A stretch of DNA of 57,086 nt from Lysobacterales bacterium (GTDB taxonomy: Bacteria > Pseudomonadota > Gammaproteobacteria > Xanthomonadales > SZUA-36). Shown here in pieces: positions 47,771 through 57,086 of the stretch (its first letter is position 1; every line of letters begins with the position of its first letter). Location: NCBI GenBank assembly GCA_028289465.1, contig JANQPM010000023.1, positions 1 through 57,086 of the forward strand, given 5' to 3'. The position numbers and the translations under genes were made by a program. The notes under the pieces are model-generated. The model searched no databases. It saw only the letters and a list, made by a program, of their open reading frames with translations, and had not been told where the DNA came from.

Positions 47771-48106
47771 GTGAGTGATCTAAAACAAAAGCGTTGCCGG
47801 CCATGTGAAGGCGGCGTTGACCCGATGAATCGCGAGCGTGCGGAAACCCTGCTGACCCAGGTCGGCGGCTGGCACATCGGCGATGACGGCAAGTCCATCC
47901 AGCGCCGCTTCCAGTTCAAAGGTTTCTACCGCACGATGTCGTTTATCAATGCAATGGCCTGGATTGCGAACACCGAAGGCCATCATCCGGATTTCAGTGC
48001 CGGTTATAACTTCTGCGAAGTCACCTATACCACTCACGATATCGACGGCCTGTCGGAAAACGACTTTATCTGCGCCGCGAAGATCAACGCGCTGCTGGAA
48101 GACTGA
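47771..48106 (+). CDS. phhB: Pterin-4a-carbinolamine dehydratase
   Basis: Recycles the tetrahydropterin cofactor used by PhhA. 111 residues with the family motif EGHHPDF (His71, His72) and a conserved C-terminal THDIDGLSENDFICAAKI. The GTG at 47771 is preceded by GGAG at seven bases and matches the family N-terminus; the open frame extends upstream to 47726. Confidence 0.93.
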   Translation: MSDLKQKRCRPCEGGVDPMNRERAETLLTQVGGWHIGDDGKSIQRRFQFKGFYRTMSFINAMAWIANTEGHHPDFSAGYNFCEVTYTTHDIDGLSENDFICAAKINALLED

Positions 48107-48108
48107 TC

Positions 48109-49059
48109 ATGTCGTCTATTCCGAATGCGGCAAGCAATGCCGAAAACCGTCAGCGGCTGGCTGATGCGATCTCATTGGTCAATCGTGTGGTTCTCGGCAA
48201 GGCCGATGCGGTTGAATTGGCCTTCGCCTGTCTGCTGGCCCGAGGCCACCTGCTGATCGAAGATATTCCGGGTGTCGGCAAGACGACACTGGCGCAGGCG
48301 CTGGCCAAATCCATCGGTGCGGACTACCACCGGATTCAGTTCACCAGCGATCTGCTGCCGGCCGATATTCTCGGCGTTTCGGTGTATCGGCGCGACCAGG
48401 AACGCTTTGAGTTTCATCCCGGGCCGATCTTCTCCCAGTTGGTGCTGGCTGACGAGGTCAACCGGGCGACACCGAAAACCCAGAGCGCGCTGCTGGAAGC
48501 CATGGCGGAAAGCCAGGTCACTATCGAAGGCAAGACGGTCGCGCTGCCGAAACCCTTTTTCGTGATCGCAACCCAGAACCCGCTGGATACCATAGGCACC
48601 TTTCCGCTGCCCGATTCGCAGCTCGATCGGTTTCTGCTCAGCTTGCAGCTCGGCTACCCGGACCCGGCAATGGAACGCGAGTTGCTGTTATCGGAAGATC
48701 GGCAAACCATGCTCGACCAGTTGCAGGCGGTGCTGGCACCGGCAGATATCGCCGACCTGCAACAGCAGGCCGGTGGCGTACACATCAGCGAACCGCTGGT
48801 CGCCTACGTCCAGGCGCTGCTGGACGCCAGCCGCGACCATCCCGATTGCGCAATTGGCCTGTCACCGAGGGCTGGGCTGGCCCTGGTCCGTGCGGCCAAG
48901 GCACTGGCCATGATCGACGGACGCGATTTTGCCATTCCGGAGGACATCAAGCGCCTGTTCGTCCCACTGGCCCGGCACCGTCTGCAGCCGCGCAGCGCGG
49001 CCACCGAAGACGCCGAAGGTATCGCACGTCAGTTATTGGACCAGGTGGCAATTCCCTGA
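48109..49059 (+). CDS. MoxR-family AAA+ ATPase
   Basis: A 316-residue ATPase chaperone. Walker A EDIPGVGKTTLAQAL near residues 49-63, Walker B LVLADEVNRATPKTQSALLEAM, and the sensor region QNPLDTIGTFPLPDSQLDRF. It starts two bases after phhB and is followed by DUF58 and TgpA genes, the standard MoxR-DUF58-transglutaminase trio, in which the ATPase probably helps fold or activate a partner. Confidence 0.92.
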   Translation: MSSIPNAASNAENRQRLADAISLVNRVVLGKADAVELAFACLLARGHLLIEDIPGVGKTTLAQALAKSIGADYHRIQFTSDLLPADILGVSVYRRDQERFEFHPGPIFSQLVLADEVNRATPKTQSALLEAMAESQVTIEGKTVALPKPFFVIATQNPLDTIGTFPLPDSQLDRFLLSLQLGYPDPAMERELLLSEDRQTMLDQLQAVLAPADIADLQQQAGGVHISEPLVAYVQALLDASRDHPDCAIGLSPRAGLALVRAAKALAMIDGRDFAIPEDIKRLFVPLARHRLQPRSAATEDAEGIARQLLDQVAIP

Positions 49060-49062
49060 GCC

Positions 49063-50127
49063 ATGGCGCGCCAAGCGACCCCTGACCTTGCACCGCCCGC
49101 GGGCGCATCCCCGAACCGTTCATCACCACGCCATTTCTCGCTGAGTCGGTTTCTGGGCCGCCTAACGGCGCCGCTGTGGCGCCCGCTGATCGCAGTCCGC
49201 AATCGCTGGCTGAACCGGTTTCTCGCCCGCCGCGGCCCGCTGACGCCGCCGCTCAGCCTGAGCTACCGGCGTATCTTCATCCTGCCGACTTCGTTCGGCC
49301 TCGGTTTCTGGATTCTGCTGGCGGTCATGGGCGTCGGGGCGTTGAACTACAATAACAACCTGGCGCTGATTATGACCTTTACGCTGGCCTCGGTCGCGAT
49401 GTTCAACTCCAATCTGACCCACCGGAATCTGGCCGGTCTGAACATCCAAGCGGTCACCGCAGACCCGGTGTTTGCCGGCCAGACCGCGGTATTCAGGCTC
49501 TGGCTGGAAGACCGCGACGGCCGCTACCGCCATCAACTACAGAGCGCGCTGGACCGAATTCACGACTGCGCCGATCTGGCCGCGCTGGGCCACGGCAGCT
49601 TGCAGCTGTTTGTGCCCGCAGTCCGCCGGGGCCTGCTGGGCCTGCCACGGGCGCGGGTGGAAAGCCGCTACCCATTGGGTTTCTACCGGGCCTGGTCCTG
49701 GCTGCAGCCGGATACCCGCTGTATTGTCTATCCCAAGCCGCATTCGAATCCGCCCCCGCTGCCGCTGACCGGGCCGGGCCAGAAAACACCGAAGCGCACC
49801 GGCCAGGGCGACCAGCTGCACAGCCTGCGCGAGTATCGCGAGAACGATCCTCTGAACCGCATTGCGTGGCGTGCCAGCGCACGCCACGGACAACTGTATT
49901 CCAAGGTGATGGTCCAGCCCAGCGAGCAGCAGGTCCATCTGGACTGGCACGCGTTGTCGGCCCGGGACACAGAGGAGCGCCTGAGCATCCTCTGCGCATG
50001 GGTGCTGATGGCCGAACAGAGCCAACTGCCCTACTCGCTGCGCCTGCCCGGAGCCGAACGGACTGCCGGCCTCGGTCCGCGTCAGCGCGCCGCGTGTCTG
50101 AAGCAACTGGCGCTGTTTGACGCATGA
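49063..50127 (+). CDS. DUF58 domain protein
   Basis: A 354-residue membrane protein. Two membrane segments lie at about residues 70-110 (FGLGFWILLAVMGVGALNY and LALIMTFTLASVAMF). The DUF58 core has HSLREYRENDPLNRIAWRAS near residue 250. It is encoded between the MoxR ATPase and TgpA and overlaps tgpA by four bases. Its exact function is unknown. Confidence 0.88.
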   Translation: MARQATPDLAPPAGASPNRSSPRHFSLSRFLGRLTAPLWRPLIAVRNRWLNRFLARRGPLTPPLSLSYRRIFILPTSFGLGFWILLAVMGVGALNYNNNLALIMTFTLASVAMFNSNLTHRNLAGLNIQAVTADPVFAGQTAVFRLWLEDRDGRYRHQLQSALDRIHDCADLAALGHGSLQLFVPAVRRGLLGLPRARVESRYPLGFYRAWSWLQPDTRCIVYPKPHSNPPPLPLTGPGQKTPKRTGQGDQLHSLREYRENDPLNRIAWRASARHGQLYSKVMVQPSEQQVHLDWHALSARDTEERLSILCAWVLMAEQSQLPYSLRLPGAERTAGLGPRQRAACLKQLALFDA

Positions 50128-52088
50128 AACCGCACTTGTCGCAGAAGAATGTCCTGGCCTCGATCGGCGTGCTGCTGATGGCATCGATGCCCCAGTGGAC
50201 CCTGATGCCGGCCTGGCTGACGGCGGTATCCCTGGCGATCATCGGCTGGCGCGTCGCCGCATTGAGGTATGGCTGGCGGCCGGTGCCGCTGTGGCTGCGG
50301 GTCATTCTCGCGTTTCTGATGCTGGCCCTGGTGGTGTACAGCTACGGCCTGTTCTGGGGGCGGCGGGCCGGCGCGGCGATGCTGACCATGATGTTGTCGG
50401 CCAAGCTGATGGAGACCTACCGGATTCGGGACGCCAGGCTGCTGGTGAGCATGTGCCTGTTTCTGGCCGCAGCGCAGTTCTTCTTTTTCCGAGAGATCTA
50501 TATGCTGCTCTACGTTGTGGCGGTAGTGATCGGTGCAGTGGTGACGCTGCAGTGGCTGCAAAGGGACGATGCCGAACAGACTTCCCTGTCCGAACCGGAG
50601 ATCGAATCGCCACCGCTTTCCGACACCGTGCGCTCAGCCATCCGCATGTTGGTGATCGCACTGCCGCTGGCCGCCTTGCTGTTTTTCCTGTTTCCCCGGC
50701 TGGGCAGCCCGTTCTGGGGCATGCCGGAAGATGCGCTGGACGGTAAAACCGGGCTGTCCGACACGATGTCGCCGGGTTCTATTCAATCGCTGTTTCTGGA
50801 TGACAGTCCGGCCTTTCGAGTGACTTTTGACGGCCCGCTGCCGCCACCGGCCGAACGCTACTGGCGCGGGCCGGTGCTGTGGGGCTACGACGGCATCAAC
50901 TGGTCGCCGAACAACCCCGGTTATCGCACCCGCGCGCCAGACCGCCTACCCGACCCGCAGCCGGATTCCTATCGCTATACCGTACAGCTTGAACCACATG
51001 AACGGCGCTGGCTGTTCGCACTGGATTACCCGACTGCAACGCCACCCGGGTCGGGCGTCAGTTCGGACTATATGCTGTTCAGCTACGAGCCGGTAGTCAG
51101 CGTAAAAAGCTATCAGGTCGTATCCGAACCCCGCTTTACTGCCGATCCCGAAATCAGAGCGAGTTTCCGCAGCCTGGCGCTGGGCTACCCCGAACACCTG
51201 AATCTTCGGTCTCAGGCATGGATCGCGGAACTGCGTCAGCAATACTCCGTGGACCAGGAACTGATCAACGCGGTACTGCGCCATTTCAACGAGTCGCAAT
51301 TCTTCTATTCACTGACCCCGCCGCTGCTCGGGCGCAACCGGGTCGATGAATTTCTGTTTGAAACGCGCGAAGGTTATTGCGAACACTACGCATCGACCTT
51401 CACGCTGCTGATGCGCATGGCCGGCATACCGGCCCGGGTAGTCACCGGTTATCAAGGCGGTTTCTACAATCGAAACGCCAATTACCTGCTGGTCAAACAA
51501 TCCGATGCCCATGCCTGGAGCGAAGTCTGGCTGGACGGGCTCGGCTGGCAGCGGGTGGATCCGACCGCGGCGGTCGCACCCCAGCGCATTCGCCAGAACA
51601 TTGCCGATACGCTGGGCGGCAAACGGACCTGGTACGACTTCGCATGGGTGCGTTCGGTCAGAAACTCCATCGATGTCATTCAGCACCAGTGGAATCAGTG
51701 GATCATCAGCTTTGATGCGAAAAAACAGGGCTTGCTGGTCGGCAAACTGGGGCTGCCGTTTCCCGATCAGGCCATACTGGTCGTGCTGCTGTTGTTGCTC
51801 GGCCTGGTGACCGGTGCGCTGGTCAGACCGCTGATCCGCAGTTTCAATCTCAAACGCGAGCAGGACGTTGCACTGAAGTTATACCGACGTTTCCGCAAGC
51901 GCCTGGCTAGGCTCGGCGTGCGCAGCGGGCCGCAGGATACGCCGGGCGAACTGATCGGCCGGGCCGTATTGCAACTGCCGGAACGCACAGCCGCGCTGCA
52001 GAAAATCGGCGACCTCTACCTCAGAAGCCGCTATGGCTCACAACCGCATTTGCTGGAGGATTTGCGCACCGCACTGAACGCGTTGTAG
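50124..52088 (+). CDS. tgpA: TgpA-like membrane transglutaminase (DUF3488)
   Basis: A 654-residue inner-membrane protein. The first ~195 residues hold about five or six membrane segments (DUF3488). A periplasmic transglutaminase-like domain carries the triad: Cys in EGYCEHYAS (near 417), His in SDAHAWSEVW (near 460) and Asp in WQRVDPTAA (near 478). A further segment near 550-570 precedes a cytoplasmic tail (DUF4129-like). Pseudomonas TgpA of this type is essential for growth and cell-envelope function. Confidence 0.9.
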   Translation: MKPHLSQKNVLASIGVLLMASMPQWTLMPAWLTAVSLAIIGWRVAALRYGWRPVPLWLRVILAFLMLALVVYSYGLFWGRRAGAAMLTMMLSAKLMETYRIRDARLLVSMCLFLAAAQFFFFREIYMLLYVVAVVIGAVVTLQWLQRDDAEQTSLSEPEIESPPLSDTVRSAIRMLVIALPLAALLFFLFPRLGSPFWGMPEDALDGKTGLSDTMSPGSIQSLFLDDSPAFRVTFDGPLPPPAERYWRGPVLWGYDGINWSPNNPGYRTRAPDRLPDPQPDSYRYTVQLEPHERRWLFALDYPTATPPGSGVSSDYMLFSYEPVVSVKSYQVVSEPRFTADPEIRASFRSLALGYPEHLNLRSQAWIAELRQQYSVDQELINAVLRHFNESQFFYSLTPPLLGRNRVDEFLFETREGYCEHYASTFTLLMRMAGIPARVVTGYQGGFYNRNANYLLVKQSDAHAWSEVWLDGLGWQRVDPTAAVAPQRIRQNIADTLGGKRTWYDFAWVRSVRNSIDVIQHQWNQWIISFDAKKQGLLVGKLGLPFPDQAILVVLLLLLGLVTGALVRPLIRSFNLKREQDVALKLYRRFRKRLARLGVRSGPQDTPGELIGRAVLQLPERTAALQKIGDLYLRSRYGSQPHLLEDLRTALNAL

Positions 52089-52107
52089 CGCGGTCGCCCG
52101 GCCGGAT

Positions 52108-52136
52108 TTGCGCGAACCACGGCTACTGTATAAAAT
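52108..52136 (+). promoter_or_regulatory. Probable promoter of lexA
   Basis: TTGCGC (52108-52113), 17 bases, then TAAAAT (52131-52136). The -10 lies inside the SOS box, as expected for LexA autoregulation. Confidence 0.55.
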
Positions 52137-52143
52137 TCCAGTC
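52124..52143. promoter_or_regulatory. SOS box (LexA operator) upstream of lexA
   Basis: TACTGTATAAAATTCCAGTC contains CTG-N10-CAG (52126-52141) with an AT-rich centre, the gammaproteobacterial LexA site, 25 bases before the lexA start. Confidence 0.85.
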
Positions 52144-52165
52144 ACAAGGTAGCCAAAGATACACT

Positions 52166-52786
52166 ATGGTCCGTCACCAACTGACGCTGCGTCAGGCGGA
52201 AATTCTGGAATTCATCAACCGCTTCACGGAGCGGCAGGGTTATCCGCCAACCCGCAACGAGATTTCCGGCCATTTCGGCTTCCGCTCTCCGAATGCGGCG
52301 GAAAGCCATCTGCGCGCGCTCGCGGCGAAAGGCGTAATCCGGCTTCAAGCGGGCCGGTCGCGCGGCATCAGCCTGGCTGCGGAGCCCGGTAACGGCAAAC
52401 CCGGCCGGTATCCGCTGATCGGGTCGGTCGCGGCAGGAACGCCGATACTGGCGCTGGAAAACGTCGAGCATCGCTATCCGCTGGATGCCGCACTATTCCC
52501 AAAGCGCCCCGACTATCTGTTGCGGGTCAGGGGCGACAGCATGAGCGGCGCCGGCATACTGGACGGCGATCTGCTGGTTGTGCACCAGACGCAGGATGTC
52601 CGTCATAAAGCAGTTGTGGTTGCCAGAATCGACGATGAGGTTACTGTGAAGCGCCTGGTGGTCGATAAGAACCAAATGATTTTGCAGCCGGAAAACCCGG
52701 CATACGAACCCATTGCGTTCGATGCGGCCGGGCCCGGCTTTTATATCGAGGGCGTCGGCATCGGCGTGATTCGTCAAGGGCTGTGA
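52166..52786 (+). CDS. lexA: LexA repressor
   Basis: SOS regulator of 206 residues. An N-terminal winged helix (RQAEILEFINRF, NEISGHFGFRSPNAAESHLR) is followed by the self-cleavage domain: the scissile bond Ala90-Gly91 in SVAAGTPI, and the catalytic Ser125 (GDSMSGAG) and Lys162 (VTVKRLV). A consensus SOS box overlaps its promoter. The next gene overlaps its stop codon. Confidence 0.96.
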   Translation: MVRHQLTLRQAEILEFINRFTERQGYPPTRNEISGHFGFRSPNAAESHLRALAAKGVIRLQAGRSRGISLAAEPGNGKPGRYPLIGSVAAGTPILALENVEHRYPLDAALFPKRPDYLLRVRGDSMSGAGILDGDLLVVHQTQDVRHKAVVVARIDDEVTVKRLVVDKNQMILQPENPAYEPIAFDAAGPGFYIEGVGIGVIRQGL

Positions 52787-53379
52787 ATACCTTGGGCAAA
52801 CTATTTCTGAAGGGTCTGGTGGTGGTTCTGCCGTTGCTGCTGACCGCTGCGTTGGTCACCTGGATGGCCATAGGCGCCGAACGCTGGCTCGGCGATATCT
52901 TGAAAGCCCTATTGCCCGAAGGCCGCTACGTTCCCGGTATGGGCCTGATTGCGGCACTGGCCAGTATTACCCTGATAGGACTGCTATCCCATGCCTGGCT
53001 GTTCCGGCGCCTGTTCGAATTCGGTGAGAACGCGCTGAACCGCATCCCGCTGATCAGTTCGATCTACTCGGCGTTCAAGGACTTTTTTGCCTATTTCAGC
53101 CAGGACGAACATAGCGAACGCGGCAAGGTCGCACTGGTGAATATTCCGGGCCAGCCGGTCAGTCTGATCGGTTTTATTACCCGGGACGACCTGTCCGAAC
53201 TGCAGTTACCGATTGAAACCGAGGACACCATCGCCGTCTATCTGCCGATGAGCTACCAGATCGGCGGTTATACGCTGTACCTGCCGCGCAAATACGTCAC
53301 CCCGCTGGATATGAGTTTTGAAGACGCGATGCGCCTGACACTGACCGGCGGCCTGGCCAGCCAGCGCCAGAATCACTGA
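52783..53379 (+). CDS. DUF502 membrane protein
   Basis: A 198-residue protein with two membrane segments (about 8-32 and 52-72) and a soluble C-terminal part containing IPLISSIYSAFKDF and AVYLPMSYQIGGYTLYLPR, typical of DUF502. Function unknown. It starts with a GTG overlapping the lexA stop (GTGA), so it may be induced with the SOS response. Confidence 0.88.
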   Translation: MNTLGKLFLKGLVVVLPLLLTAALVTWMAIGAERWLGDILKALLPEGRYVPGMGLIAALASITLIGLLSHAWLFRRLFEFGENALNRIPLISSIYSAFKDFFAYFSQDEHSERGKVALVNIPGQPVSLIGFITRDDLSELQLPIETEDTIAVYLPMSYQIGGYTLYLPRKYVTPLDMSFEDAMRLTLTGGLASQRQNH

Positions 53380-53400
53380 AGCACGGTCCAAACCGCCGCG

Positions 53401-56490
<3,090 letters not shown>

Positions 56491-56491
56491 G

Positions 56492-57086
56492 TCAGGGCCT
56501 TCCGTCCGCGGTGATCGGTGCCGCCGGTGCGGCGGTCCGGTCGGCCGCAACCATGCGCCGATCCAGCAGGCTGTACATCACCGGTATAACAATCAAGGTC
56601 AGCAGGGTCGATAGCAGCATTCCGCCGATAACCGTCACCGCCATCGGCGCGCGCATCTCAGCCCCTTCGCCTAAACCCAGTGCCATCGGCGTCAGGCCGA
56701 GAACCGTGGTCATGGTGGTCATTAAAATCGGCCGCAGACGCTGCTGGCCGGCTTCGACGATGGCGTCGGTCCGGGTCTTGCCCTGTGCACGCAATTGGTT
56801 AATCAGATCGACTAACACGATCGCGTTATTGACCACGATGCCGGCCAGCATGATCAGGCCGATAAACACGATAACGCTCAGGCGCGTGTCGGTCAGCCAC
56901 AGCGCCAGCGCGACGCCGATCGCGGCCAGCGGAATGGCCAGCAGAATCACAAACGGATGCAGCAGGGATTCGAATTGAGATGCCATCACCAGATAGACCA
57001 GGAACACCGCGAGGCCCAGCGCGAACAGCAGCGAGCGGAACGAGGCCTGCATTTCGGTGTTTTGCCCGGTGATACGGACGGAGGTG
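56492..57086 (-). CDS. RND-family efflux transporter permease, partial (5' part beyond right edge)
   Basis: The C-terminal ~197 residues of a second RND pump, including the last membrane segments (LVYLVMASQFESLLHPFVIL, GIVVNNAIVLVDLINQL, QRLRPILMTTMTTVLGL). The frame continues past base 57086. The residues upstream of the first in-frame ATG (TSVRITGQNTE) fit the family, confirming that the gene is only cut by the window edge. Confidence 0.88.
   Translation of the reverse strand, partial: TSVRITGQNTEMQASFRSLLFALGLAVFLVYLVMASQFESLLHPFVILLAIPLAAIGVALALWLTDTRLSVIVFIGLIMLAGIVVNNAIVLVDLINQLRAQGKTRTDAIVEAGQQRLRPILMTTMTTVLGLTPMALGLGEGAEMRAPMAVTVIGGMLLSTLLTLIVIPVMYSLLDRRMVAADRTAAPAAPITADGRP

Overview
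The window is a gene-dense chromosomal segment from a gammaproteobacterium. The evidence is gene order: the run ndk-rlmN-pilW-rodZ-hisS-yfgM-bamB-der, the run yceD-rpmF-plsX-fabH-fabD-fabG-acpP-fabF-pabB-pabC-mltG-tmk-holB-pilZ, a PsrA-type regulator beside fadE, and phhA-phhB. Base composition is G+C rich, with AT-rich islands at acpP, ndk/psrA and upstream of the second thiolase. I could not place it below class. I see no rRNA, tRNA, CRISPR array, insertion sequence or prophage.

Layout, left to right. (1) 1-5263, minus: an Lhr-type helicase cut by the left edge, a small lipoprotein, and a GCS2/CBS fusion protein. (2) 5512-7168, plus: the acyl-CoA ligase fadD, converging on thrB-dinB (minus). 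(3) A PLP aminotransferase (plus) behind a degenerate 12-13 bp repeat array. (4) 10608-22139, minus: the fatty-acid synthesis/folate/cell-wall/replication run from yceD to pilZ, with maf diverging at 22196. (5) 23054-27240, plus: a FadJ-like/FadI-like beta-oxidation pair and a PPK2 polyphosphate kinase. (6) folD (minus), gpx (plus), and a rhodanese-ThiF fusion. (7) 30094-38043, minus: der, bamB, yfgM, hisS, rodZ, pilW, rlmN, ndk; ispG, which often sits between rodZ and hisS, is absent and a terminator-like hairpin lies there. (8) 38262-45115, plus: psrA-fadE-fadN-like-fadA, with a good PsrA operator in front of psrA. (9) 45116-45429: a non-coding patch holding a REP-like inverted pair and a dispersed repeat shared with 22890-22954. 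(10) A FAD oxidoreductase diverging from phhA-phhB-moxR-DUF58-tgpA. (11) lexA with a clear SOS box, followed by a DUF502 gene. (12) Two tandem RND transporter genes (minus), the upstream one cut by the right edge.

Together the genes show strong lipid turnover: FadD activates fatty acids, FadE oxidises them, two separate hydratase/dehydrogenase-thiolase pairs degrade them, and PsrA probably controls one set. The fab cluster covers synthesis. I did not find a clearly new multi-gene system. The most unusual signals are non-coding: short-period repeat arrays at several loci, a shared intergenic repeat, and hairpins placed just ahead of hisS and fadN. All identifications come from reading sequence and family motifs; no database search was run.
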